46,769 nt of DNA from positions 1 to 46,769 of IMG/VR virus record IMGVR_UViG_3300048588_000791. One strand, written 5' to 3'. The notes below the pieces were generated by a model that saw nothing but the letters and a program-made list of their open reading frames with translations, made no database searches and had not been told where the DNA came from. Shown piece by piece: positions 25,445-31,934 of this stretch. The first letter of the stretch is position 1. The number at the start of each line of letters is the position of its first letter. Origin of the DNA: a virus. Made by a program: the position numbers and the translations under genes.

Positions 25445-26017
25445 TTATCCAGCTGGTTGATCTGGCGTCTCCGGCGCTTTCTGCTTGCTCCTGAACTGCC
25501 CCAGCAACATCGCAGCGATGCTGGACGCTATACCTGAGCCGATAATCACCGCAGCGGCGGTTGCCTGCCCCTGCAGGAGTGCAATAGTGCCAGCCGACGC
25601 AACTACCAAGGCCACGATCAGAGCAAACCGTTGGCCACGCTTCCGGGTTTCGTTCACCGTGTCCAACCAGCTGACCCGCTCTTCATGAGCATATTCCAGC
25701 TGTTTCGCCTGGAGACTGCGACGGTGTTCGGCTTCTGCTGTCCTCTGGCTGAAATAGTCGTCCAGAAACCGGCAAGCGCTCCCGGGCACCAGCCGTTCAT
25801 ATTCTTCGAGAACCGCTGGCGGCGGCGTGGGACCACTGAAACCCGTGGCAAGCGTGACAAGCTTCCTCGCGTCGGGTCGTAGCTCAGCGGGAACCGACTC
25901 AATGATTTTCGCGCCAGAGGATAGAAGATCGCTGTTCGATTCAAGGGTGCCCGAAACGGCCCCAGCTCTGTCGTCGACACCGTGTGCCTTCGAACTTGCA
26001 TCCTGCAAATCGTTCAC
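25445..26017 (-). CDS. DUF2335 predicted membrane protein
   Basis: The 190-aa protein has the DUF2335 signature PTPPPAVLEEYERLVPGSA, followed by FLDDYFSQRTAEAEHRRSLQ. Two C-terminal transmembrane segments follow (FALIVALVVASAGTIALLQG and AAAVIIGSGIASSIAAMLLG). DUF2335 proteins are widespread on mobile elements and have no settled role. It begins at GTG 26017 with AAAGG upstream. Its neighbours in the cluster are small unknown proteins and the HEPN-like gene. Confidence 0.8.
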   Translation of the reverse strand: MNDLQDASSKAHGVDDRAGAVSGTLESNSDLLSSGAKIIESVPAELRPDARKLVTLATGFSGPTPPPAVLEEYERLVPGSACRFLDDYFSQRTAEAEHRRSLQAKQLEYAHEERVSWLDTVNETRKRGQRFALIVALVVASAGTIALLQGQATAAAVIIGSGIASSIAAMLLGQFRSKQKAPETPDQPAG

Positions 26018-26032
26018 GTTGGGCCTTTGGAA

Positions 26033-26305
26033 TTATGAGGGACGCTTGCTCAGCACCTTCCTGGTAGCTGCCCGGGCGTCTGCTGTGAGGTTCGCAATAT
26101 CTGCATTGAGATTGGCGAGGTCGGAATCCAATCCATCGGTGATTGTCACGTCGATGGTAATTTTCGGGAATTGGCCGAGCGGAAGATAGTCGCTAGCAGT
26201 ATCTACGGCGCCCTTGAAATCAAACGCGCTCCGAAAGCCTTCCCAGAACGATCGGCGCGCTCCGGCGTTGGACGGCGTTTCCTTAGATTTGGGATTTGCG
26301 CTCAT
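26033..26305 (-). CDS. 90-aa hypothetical protein
   Basis: The start at 26305 has an ideal ribosome site (AGGAGG, 7 bases, ATG). The N-terminus is polar (MSANPKSKETPSNAGARRS), followed by FWEGFRSAFDFKG and a repeated helical stretch (SDLANLNADIANLTADARAA). The stop lies 15 bases before the DUF2335 start, so the two are probably co-transcribed and may act together. No family is recognised. Confidence 0.65.
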   Translation of the reverse strand: MSANPKSKETPSNAGARRSFWEGFRSAFDFKGAVDTASDYLPLGQFPKITIDVTITDGLDSDLANLNADIANLTADARAATRKVLSKRPS

Positions 26306-26417
26306 GTCTGGACCTCCTGTGGCCAATCTACAACATTGCGCGGCCCATTTCCAGGCCCTGTGGCTTGCGATTGAGCTGCAGCTCTGCTCACATTTTAAAC
26401 AGGCGGCAGCCCTTGAA

Positions 26418-26573
26418 TTATGCTCCTTTCGCAGGCGCACAGTACGGGCAACCTCTGATGAGCAGCACGTTGAACGACAGTTTGCCGCAGTCCTCGCATT
26501 CCGTTCGTAGCTCGATCGATTTTAGCAGCATTAGTACCTGGGTCTCGGGGTCGGACAAATTTAAAATAGACAT
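26418..26573 (-). CDS. 51-aa zinc-ribbon protein
   Basis: This small gene encodes MSILNLSDPETQVLMLLKSI followed by ELRTECEDCGKLSF and GCPYCAPAKGA. The CxxC...CxxC pattern predicts a single zinc ribbon. AAGGAG lies 8 bases before the ATG. It lies between the PIN genes and the 90-aa gene on the same strand. The size and ribbon recall Com-like translational regulators of Mu-type phages, but the sequence similarity is not strong enough to claim that. Confidence 0.6.
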   Translation of the reverse strand: MSILNLSDPETQVLMLLKSIELRTECEDCGKLSFNVLLIRGCPYCAPAKGA

Positions 26574-26695
26574 TGGCAGTTCTCCTTTGCCGGGAGAATA
26601 ACTGCGGATCTGAAATTAAAGTAGAGACATGCTCTGAAATGTGAGGACATCGAATAGAAGCATTGGGGCAATGCACTCTTGTGAACAAATCGATG

Positions 26696-27178
26696 TTAGT
26701 CAGGCGACAGAAGAGCGACGCTATCCTCTTTGTCGGGGTTCACTGACTTTCCGCCTAGCGACAAAACAACTTCGGCTAAAATAGCATCAGCGGAGAGCAG
26801 CACAGCATTTGCATTGATAGCAGCTTCAGCAATGAGAGCATCCCGCGTGATGCTATCGGCTCGTTTTCCGCGTTGTGCGGGAGAAAGTTTGCTTTCCATC
26901 GCCTTCCTGATGCCATCCCACAAATCGCCGTCGCCTAACCTTGCACACCCGAATAGTGATTCCCCGAGAACAAAAGTGTCAGTTGGAATCTCTTCGGGGC
27001 TGATTTCTCTAAAGATTGAAATCAGTTTGGCTCGTCTATCTTCGCTTGGAGTATTTTGGAGTTCCTCAAGTTGAATATGGGTCACGAGACAATCATAATC
27101 GGCAAGTCTACGAAGATCATATTTGTCATCGATGATTCGGTTGAAAATGTTGGAATCTATCATTACTTTCGTTTTCAT
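26696..27178 (-). CDS. PIN-domain protein (putative RNase), second of a tandem pair
   Basis: The 160-aa protein starts MKTKVMIDSNIFNRIIDDKY, with the first PIN Asp in MIDSNIF. Other acidic residues follow in THIQLEELQNT and in the DSITRDALIAEAAI helix, and LLSADAILAEV holds a late Asp. This is the VapC-like metal-dependent ribonuclease fold. It begins 15 bases after the stop of the first PIN gene, so the two are co-transcribed. A toxin role or an effector role in defence is likely but unproven. Confidence 0.75.
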   Translation of the reverse strand: MKTKVMIDSNIFNRIIDDKYDLRRLADYDCLVTHIQLEELQNTPSEDRRAKLISIFREISPEEIPTDTFVLGESLFGCARLGDGDLWDGIRKAMESKLSPAQRGKRADSITRDALIAEAAINANAVLLSADAILAEVVLSLGGKSVNPDKEDSVALLSPD

Positions 27179-27193
27179 TTAGGAAACCTGACT

Positions 27194-27883
27194 CTAATTA
27201 TTTTGGATTTGCAGCTGCGTATAAAACGTATGGCAGGAAATCGGCGATTCGCAATGTTTCGCCAGGAATGCAAAGTCCCAATCATTTGACCACAAAGCAT
27301 GGAGATTTTGTGCTTTATGCGCCATATTGAATATGGTTGAGTCGCCGAATGTGGAACCAAAGTTCTCCATCCAGTGGAATGCGCTATCCCAGCCCGGACG
27401 TGCAGACCCTTCTGGAAACAAAGGGGTTGCAAACTGAAAACCAACATATTGAAAAGGAGAGCTATCCAGCATCTGCGTTACTGGAAATTTAAATGCGCCT
27501 TGGCAAAAAATTTTCCACCTATCAATGCCGTGGTTTCTTACAAAATCTCTTCTTAAGTCCTTAAATATCCGATCTGATAGTCGGTCCTCTTCTCTGAGAA
27601 TCCTATCACGATACTCTATCTGGTTAGAGTTAAGTTGGTTAGGGTCTACACTTTTCAACGCTTTCCGAAATTCAAAGATACGAATCTTTTCTGCAAGCTC
27701 TGCCTGTGCTGTCGCATTGAAATATAAGTTCACATCATCGTCAGATAGATTCCGAACCAATTCCCAAACCAAGGTATGCCGATGGTCAGCTTTGATGAAA
27801 AATGAGAACAAAATATTTGTATCGACTAAAATGTTGGAACCGGAAGGAACTTGTGTGGCCTGCGAAAGTTCGACAAGTTGCAA
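27194..27883 (-). CDS. PIN-domain protein, first of a tandem pair
   Basis: The 229-aa protein contains SNILVDTNILFSFFIKADHR, the usual PIN N-terminus with catalytic Asp, and an acidic helix (AQAELAEKIRIFEF). Its C-terminal region reads FGDSTIFNMAHKAQNLHALW followed by SNDWDFAFLA, carrying further metal-binding Asp residues. The middle about 80 residues are an insertion compared with small VapC toxins. It follows the 99-aa gene by 18 bases and precedes the second PIN gene by 15, forming a three-gene unit. G+C is lower than in the tail genes, suggesting separate acquisition. Confidence 0.72.
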   Translation of the reverse strand: MQLVELSQATQVPSGSNILVDTNILFSFFIKADHRHTLVWELVRNLSDDDVNLYFNATAQAELAEKIRIFEFRKALKSVDPNQLNSNQIEYRDRILREEDRLSDRIFKDLRRDFVRNHGIDRWKIFCQGAFKFPVTQMLDSSPFQYVGFQFATPLFPEGSARPGWDSAFHWMENFGSTFGDSTIFNMAHKAQNLHALWSNDWDFAFLAKHCESPISCHTFYTQLQIQNN

Positions 27884-27901
27884 AATTCGATTCCTCTTCT
27901 C

Positions 27902-28201
27902 CTAGACGACGGGCATAGCCGCTTGGTCGTCGGTTTCATCACGGTTCGGCTCAGAGTCAAGAATATTGATGATCTCTTTCTTCGCCTCCTCTTCGAGTAC
28001 CACCGGGCGATCGAGATCCTCTATGATCGTGATAATTTTATCCCAGTCGATCTTCTTTTTCATGGTAACCATTCCATTATGTTTGAACACTTTTCGGCTT
28101 GTTCCAATAATATCTTTAGCTTGCGCCTCTTCCTGTATAATAACAGATAATTGCGGACCTGTAAAAATCCTGGTCATATTACCCCACACAACCGGGACCA
28201 T
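27902..28201 (-). CDS. Small partner of the PIN pair (antitoxin-like)
   Basis: The 99-aa protein has a basic N-terminal half (FTGPQLSVIIQEEAQAKDII, then GTSRKVFKHNGMVTMKKK) and an acidic C-terminal half ending EPNRDETDDQAAMPVV. A DNA-binding head with an acidic, probably disordered tail is the usual build of a VapB-type antitoxin. No known family is recognised. ATG 28201 has AGAGG 6 bases upstream. It is the first gene of the unit with two PIN proteins, which is the typical order. Confidence 0.55.
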   Translation of the reverse strand: MVPVVWGNMTRIFTGPQLSVIIQEEAQAKDIIGTSRKVFKHNGMVTMKKKIDWDKIITIIEDLDRPVVLEEEAKKEIINILDSEPNRDETDDQAAMPVV

Positions 28202-28454
28202 TGGATACCTCTTTCAACCTGCGGCGGGGATCCCGGAGAAACTGCCTTCACGCGCAGCTCCCAACGTAGATTCGCTATGCATTCGGCGCGCATCCATTGG
28301 TTGCGCACCGATGACTCGCCAAGCACTACAATACTTCTCGTGGTTTAAGGCATGTTCCGGATAATTTTTCCGGTAGTTGTGACACGGTCAACTGTATCGA
28401 TGGAATCCGCCGCATCAGTTGGCGGACTATGCCGTCAACCGCCGGTTGATGACA
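28202..28454 (-). other. Intergenic region with remnant ORF sharing a 44-bp repeat
   Basis: An open stretch on the minus strand, 28214-28384, has no usual start codon and reads YPEHALNHEKYCSAWRVIGA, then QPMDARRMHSESTLG. The part 28270-28313 is 91% identical (4 mismatches in 44) to 39613-39656, inside the gene at 38912. So it is either a fragment copied from such a gene or a shared DNA site. A half-palindrome with CCGGATAA and TTTTCCGG lies nearby at about 28357-28373. Confidence 0.4.
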
Positions 28455-29171
28455 TCATTCAAACCCATCCATGACAATGTACCCATCAAGATCTTCGCTG
28501 GGATATCTGACCTGGACGTCTTTGAGATCCCATTTGAAGTGGGCCGGAATATCCTGGCTGGAACAAACGATGATATCCTCGTCGCCGAATTTGTTCGGGC
28601 TGTCACTAACCTTCTGGTTGCCGACCTTCCGTACGTCCCATTTCTTGAACTTGTAGAACTGCCTGATCAAAAGCAGGCAGACCTCACCAGCGGGAACCTG
28701 AACCTTCGATGGCTCCATCATCGTCGCATTCGGCTCAATCCAACTCGGGCTCAGAACGGCAACACGGTCGTTGAAAAACTCACTCTCATGGTCAACATCC
28801 ATGCGGTTGATTGCGAGACGCACGCATCGTTCAAACTCAGAATGGTCTTTTGCTTCTTCAGGCGTCGCTATTTCGACCAGTGAAAGCTTGCCCTTCTTTG
28901 GCCCGCTAATCTTGACCGCTGCTTTTGGTTTTCCTGGAAGTCTTTGGTTTGAGCCATCCACAAAGCAATGATCGAACCGGGTCTTGTCACTGAATAGCGC
29001 TGATCGAGAGTTTTTGAGCAGCACGCTCAGGGATTGAAGCCGCACCTCTCGCTCAGCTTGGTAATCCTCATACGAGAATGGTTTTCCGGATTGTGACGTG
29101 ACGCATGAAACGAGAAGTGCGATTGATCCGAGGCCCATCAGCCTGAGACTCAAAAATCTAGCGAAGCGCAT
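28455..29171 (-). CDS. Predicted lipoprotein, unknown function
   Basis: The 238-aa protein begins with a type II signal peptide (FLSLRLMGLGSIALLVSC, lipobox LVSC with the lipidated Cys at residue 23). The mature part has no recognised domain: AEREVRLQSLSVLLKNSRSA early, CFVDGSNQRLPGK, and a C-terminal DIIVCSSQDIPAHFKWDL. It is the first gene downstream of the leftward promoter at 29379-29408 and its conserved leader. Phage lipoproteins made in lysogens often block superinfection or alter the surface, and that is the simplest guess. Confidence 0.7.
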   Translation of the reverse strand: MRFARFLSLRLMGLGSIALLVSCVTSQSGKPFSYEDYQAEREVRLQSLSVLLKNSRSALFSDKTRFDHCFVDGSNQRLPGKPKAAVKISGPKKGKLSLVEIATPEEAKDHSEFERCVRLAINRMDVDHESEFFNDRVAVLSPSWIEPNATMMEPSKVQVPAGEVCLLLIRQFYKFKKWDVRKVGNQKVSDSPNKFGDEDIIVCSSQDIPAHFKWDLKDVQVRYPSEDLDGYIVMDGFE

Positions 29172-29295
29172 GGTAAACCCCTATTGCCTTTAAAGGCTGG
29201 GATATTGGCATATCTGAGGAGATTGGCCTAGGGAAAAATCAACGGGACTCAATCCCAGCACGAGTTTCCAGCTTTTTTGAAGACTTGCCCAACCC

Positions 29296-29368
29296 TTTTT
29301 AGCACGCACGCACCATCCCGGAGCAAGCACCAGGCGGGGTTGATCCCGTTCTCGCCCGGTATTCCCAA
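29296..29368 (-). ncRNA. Conserved 5' leader element, copy 1
   Basis: Read on the minus strand, the leader starts about 12 bases after the -10 box of the leftward promoter. It contains, in order, GGGAATACCG, GAGAACGGG, a small hairpin CGGG-AUCAA-CCCG, GGTGC..GC.CCGGG and GGTGCGTGCGTGCTAAAAA. The same elements in the same order occur at 31779-31857 after another promoter with the same operator. Hairpin sequences differ while keeping pairing (here CGGG/CCCG, there GCG/CGC). About 120 bases separate it from the lipoprotein start, so it is not just a ribosome site. Confidence 0.6.
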
Positions 29369-29378
29369 GCACATCTCT

Positions 29379-29408
29379 ATAATAACGCGACGCGTCGCGT
29401 TTTGTCAA
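29379..29408 (-). promoter_or_regulatory. Leftward sigma70 promoter with in-spacer operator
   Basis: On the minus strand TTGACA (29408-29403) and TATTAT (29384-29379) are separated by 18 bases. Nearly the whole spacer is the palindrome AACGCGACGCGTCGCGTT (29384-29401). A repressor bound there would block RNA polymerase. It reads towards the lipoprotein and the accessory cluster, and beyond it lie the late genes. Confidence 0.7.
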
Positions 29409-29441
29409 AGAGTTTAGTTTATGCGGAGATAAATAAAGATT

Positions 29442-29470
29442 TTGATAAACGCGACGCGTCGCGTTATAAA
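29442..29470 (+). promoter_or_regulatory. Rightward sigma70 promoter with in-spacer operator
   Basis: TTGATA (29442-29447) and TATAAA (29465-29470) are 17 bases apart. The spacer is the same palindrome AACGCGACGCGTCGCGTT (29448-29465). It is divergent from the leftward promoter 40 bases away and drives the gene at 29519. Confidence 0.72.
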
Positions 29471-29477
29471 CAAATTA

Positions 29478-29507
29478 CCGGATAATCCGGTGCAAACTAT
29501 AAGTTAA
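29478..29507 (+). promoter_or_regulatory. Palindrome CCGGATAATCCGG and motif CAAACTATAAGTTAA
   Basis: Just downstream of the rightward promoter lie a 13-base inverted repeat (29478-29490) and a 15-base motif (29493-29507). The second motif recurs exactly at 31883-31897, again a short distance upstream of a start codon. Both would be in the mRNA leader and could be protein binding sites on DNA or RNA. Confidence 0.5.
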
Positions 29508-29518
29508 GGAAACGATTT

Positions 29519-30241
29519 ATGAGAAATGACGTGAACGCCAGAATTATGGACAAGATTCGGAAACTTCTTGCGCTGGCGGAAAGCGACAATGAGAACGAAG
29601 CCGCAATTGCAATGGAGCGAGCGAACGAGCTGCTCCTGCGCCACAATTTGTCAACCCAGGACCTTTCTGAGTCAACTGTATCGTCGCATGAGACCGAGGG
29701 CATTAAGACCGAGGCCGTCGAAACCAAGTGGATCATTGCAATCCTTCAGAAGCACTTTTTCGTGAAAATTATTGTCAAGCCTATCTACGGCGGGCGGTCA
29801 GACACTGGTAGAAGGATCTGGCACAAGAGGTATTGCTACATAGGCGAACCTCTCAATCTTGAAGTGGCACTGTATACCGAAGCCTTCTTAAGAAGGAGCT
29901 ACAAACGTCTGTGGCACGAATACAAAGCAGCGAATCAAGTCTCGGAGAAAAGCAGGCAGGCATACTATTCGGGCCTGACCAGGGGCATAATCGAGAAGCT
30001 CGAAGCCCAAAGGGGAAAGGTGCAAACCGAAACGGGGTTGGTATGGAAAGGCTCCGCCGCGATTGACCAATTTGTCCGCGAAAACTTCGGTCCTCTTCAA
30101 AAGAGATCTTCCAATATACGCATTGCCAATGATGGAGCCGCAATCAGCGCAGGCAAGGAAGCGGGTAGAAGCCTTGAGTTATCCACTGCGCTCAAGAAAA
30201 GTCACCAGTCATCGGCGTCTGGCCGCTATCTGGGAGCTTGA
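29519..30241 (+). CDS. DUF2786-type protein
   Basis: The 240-aa protein starts with MDKIRKLLALAESDNENEAA, then AIAMERANELLLRHNL. This is the signature of DUF2786, a small helical domain common in phage early regions and often followed by a metallopeptidase-like part. Its middle has KRYCYIGEPLNLEVALYTEA. AAGGA lies before its ATG. It is the first gene of the rightward cluster under the promoter at 29442 and is probably expressed early. No precise role is known. Confidence 0.75.
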   Translation: MRNDVNARIMDKIRKLLALAESDNENEAAIAMERANELLLRHNLSTQDLSESTVSSHETEGIKTEAVETKWIIAILQKHFFVKIIVKPIYGGRSDTGRRIWHKRYCYIGEPLNLEVALYTEAFLRRSYKRLWHEYKAANQVSEKSRQAYYSGLTRGIIEKLEAQRGKVQTETGLVWKGSAAIDQFVRENFGPLQKRSSNIRIANDGAAISAGKEAGRSLELSTALKKSHQSSASGRYLGA

Positions 30242-30321
30242 CGAGTCTCTAGCCAGGGAGCTGCAAGCGGCAGCTTCCGGCCCTCCGCAAATCAACCATT
30301 TTCAAAATATGGGATAGCGAT

Positions 30322-30804
30322 ATGCAAAATATCAGACACGATATCATGAAAAGACTCGAATCTCTGGCTTGGAAAAGATCAAGCCCATACTGTCTTGACT
30401 GCAAGCATAGAACGATTCTGGCACCCGCGAATGTCAATAAGTGCGGCATGTGCCATTCCCAGAACGTGACGCGTGTTCTGCCCGGTGTTGGGGTCGGCCC
30501 CATTGAATGGATCATAAAGCAGTTTCTGCTCGAAAGCCCATTCGATGCCGACGCGATGTTTGATGAGCACCTCGATGGGACCAAGGAGACCGTCACCTTT
30601 GGCAACACGACCTGGACTCTGAGCAGCATGCTCAAGGAGGCATTTCCGACCGCGTATCACGGACTTCGATTCCAGTTCAAAAGCACCATGTTGAAGCGCG
30701 GATTGATCATGCGAGTTGATTCAGAGTTGTACTGGACGGACGACATTGATGATTGGCTCGACCGGCAACAAGAAGCAACACCCTCACGTAACAAATTTCA
30801 TTGA
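30322..30804 (+). CDS. Zinc-ribbon hypothetical protein
   Basis: The 160-aa product has an N-terminal zinc ribbon (YCLDCKHRT ... KCGMCHSQN). After it come an acidic helical region (WIIKQFLLESPFDADAMFDE), then TVTFGNTTWTLSSMLKEAFP and an ending LYWTDDIDDWLDRQQ. The basic segment LRFQFKSTMLKRGLIMRVDS could bind nucleic acid. The family is unknown. It lies second in the rightward cluster. Confidence 0.6.
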   Translation: MQNIRHDIMKRLESLAWKRSSPYCLDCKHRTILAPANVNKCGMCHSQNVTRVLPGVGVGPIEWIIKQFLLESPFDADAMFDEHLDGTKETVTFGNTTWTLSSMLKEAFPTAYHGLRFQFKSTMLKRGLIMRVDSELYWTDDIDDWLDRQQEATPSRNKFH

Positions 30805-30830
30805 ACAGGAACACCTCGGAGCACATACAG

Positions 30831-31079
30831 ATGAACCTGCAAGTTATTTCCAGATCTTTCCACCGTACTGACGATTTGCTGAAGGGTTTCACCTACGGAT
30901 TTTTCCTTGTCGAGTTGCAGAAAAGGAAGTTTCGCCTGGACGAAGCACGGGTAAGGGAAATCTTTGGTGAATACTTGCGGCGGCAGGTGATCGATGCCCG
31001 CCAGGCTTTCGATGATCACATTGACGAAATCATGGATTGCGTAAACCAGTCCAGAGCCGCAGGTAAACCGAAGTTGTGA
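30831..31079 (+). CDS. Small hypothetical protein, paralogue of the 31420 gene
   Basis: The 82-aa protein contains VREIFGEYLRRQVIDARQAF and then DDHIDEIMDCV. This aligns with VKKVFRECLERHLIDAHESL and ADNMSEILKEL of the gene at 31420, so the two are paralogues in one cluster. ATG 30831 has CGGAG 9 bases upstream; an in-frame TTG at 30801 is less likely. The function is unknown. Confidence 0.6.
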   Translation: MNLQVISRSFHRTDDLLKGFTYGFFLVELQKRKFRLDEARVREIFGEYLRRQVIDARQAFDDHIDEIMDCVNQSRAAGKPKL

Positions 31080-31114
31080 CCCGAATCCCGATCGAGCATC
31101 GAGGCTAAACTACC

Positions 31115-31132
31115 GCTCCCCTCCGGGGGAGC
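31115..31132 (+). terminator. Hairpin with UCCG tetraloop (weak terminator or attenuator)
   Basis: GCTCCCC-TCCG-GGGGAGC is followed by TTTAT. The stem is a perfect 7 base pairs but the T run is short. It lies between the 30831 and 31151 genes. A hairpin of the same design occurs on the other strand at 37978-37995. Confidence 0.5.
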
Positions 31133-31150
31133 TTTATAAAGGACAATTCC

Positions 31151-31423
31151 ATGGCAGCATATCATATCAAAGACTACATTAAGCTTATGAACGCGGTAAC
31201 AACGCTTAAAGACCCTGCGAAGTCCAAGCGCTCGAAGACCATGGCATCAAATTATATCGACAAGGTGATTGGGGACGCGTTCAGGAAGCATAGCGCCGGC
31301 CTTGTGGTCCCGGTAACCCGGATTCCGAAGGTCTATCAGGTTGGCCGTGAGGCAGTCATGGAGGGAAGGGACCTCAATGAGCACATGCAGCGTGCGATCA
31401 AGGAACATGGGGTGCAGCTATGA
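31151..31423 (+). CDS. 90-aa hypothetical protein
   Basis: The basic protein (MAAYHIKDYIKLMNAVTTLK, then DPAKSKRSKTMASNYI) continues with VPVTRIPKVYQVGREAVMEG. No family is recognised. It overlaps the following gene by 4 bases (ATGA), so the two are coupled. The basic N-terminus may bind nucleic acid. Confidence 0.6.
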   Translation: MAAYHIKDYIKLMNAVTTLKDPAKSKRSKTMASNYIDKVIGDAFRKHSAGLVVPVTRIPKVYQVGREAVMEGRDLNEHMQRAIKEHGVQL

Positions 31424-31665
31424 AGGTCAATCGAACCCGGCAGCATACCCATAGGTTCAACACGGCTGATGCGCTGCTTGATGAAATGCCATTTGATCAC
31501 TTGATTATCACGGTCCTGGCAAACGAAAAGGTGATCAATATTGCGACGGTGAAAAAGGTATTTCGAGAATGCCTGGAACGGCACCTGATTGATGCTCACG
31601 AAAGCCTTGCGGATAACATGAGTGAAATTCTCAAGGAACTGCACAGACAGCGAAGAATGAAGTGA
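31420..31665 (+). CDS. Small hypothetical protein, paralogue of the 30831 gene
   Basis: The 81-aa protein shares the motif V(R/K)xxFxExLxRxxIDAxxxxxD with the 30831 product. The two differ at their N-termini; this one is basic (MKVNRTRQHTHRFNTADALL). It is the last gene of the rightward cluster before the third operator-promoter. The function is unknown. Confidence 0.6.
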   Translation: MKVNRTRQHTHRFNTADALLDEMPFDHLIITVLANEKVINIATVKKVFRECLERHLIDAHESLADNMSEILKELHRQRRMK

Positions 31666-31707
31666 TTGATTACTGATTTCAGGGCCGGCAAGGCCAAGTC
31701 AGTCCGG

Positions 31708-31723
31708 GCCTCCGAAAGGAGGC
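31708..31723 (+). terminator. Hairpin GCCTCC-GAAA-GGAGGC after the rightward cluster
   Basis: A perfect 6-base-pair stem with a stable GAAA loop lies 43 bases after the 31420 gene stop. It is followed by TTGAGCAAGTTTTG. It may be a weak terminator ahead of the next promoter. Confidence 0.45.
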
Positions 31724-31738
31724 TTGAGCAAGTTTTGA

Positions 31739-31767
31739 TTGCAAAACGCGACGCGTCGCGTTATAAC
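31739..31767 (+). promoter_or_regulatory. Third promoter with the same in-spacer operator
   Basis: TTGCAA (31739-31744) and TATAAC (31762-31767) are spaced by 17 bases. The spacer again is AACGCGACGCGTCGCGTT (31745-31762), identical to the other two operators. It drives the winged-helix gene at 31935, so if that protein is the repressor it would regulate itself. Confidence 0.7.
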
Positions 31768-31778
31768 TATACTCGGGT

Positions 31779-31857
31779 CCGGAAATACCGAGGCTGAGAA
31801 CGGCGTCAGAGTCGCAAGGTGCAGGCACCGGGGTGGTGCGTGCGTGCTAAAAAAAAG
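31779..31857 (+). ncRNA. Conserved 5' leader element, copy 2
   Basis: Downstream of the third promoter the transcript contains CGGAAATACCG (possible 3-bp hairpin), GAGAACGGCGTCAGAG, GGTGCAGGCACCGGGG and GGTGCGTGCGTGCTAAAAA. The order and spacing agree with copy 1 at 29296-29368. The final 19-base block is identical. About 80 bases and the CAAACTATAAGTTAA motif follow before the start codon. Confidence 0.6.
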
Positions 31858-31934
31858 AAAGCGCAGCCAATGACCGCGCCCACAAACTATAAGTTAACAC
31901 CTGTTTATATCCAATTCCAAAGGGATAGGTCAAT

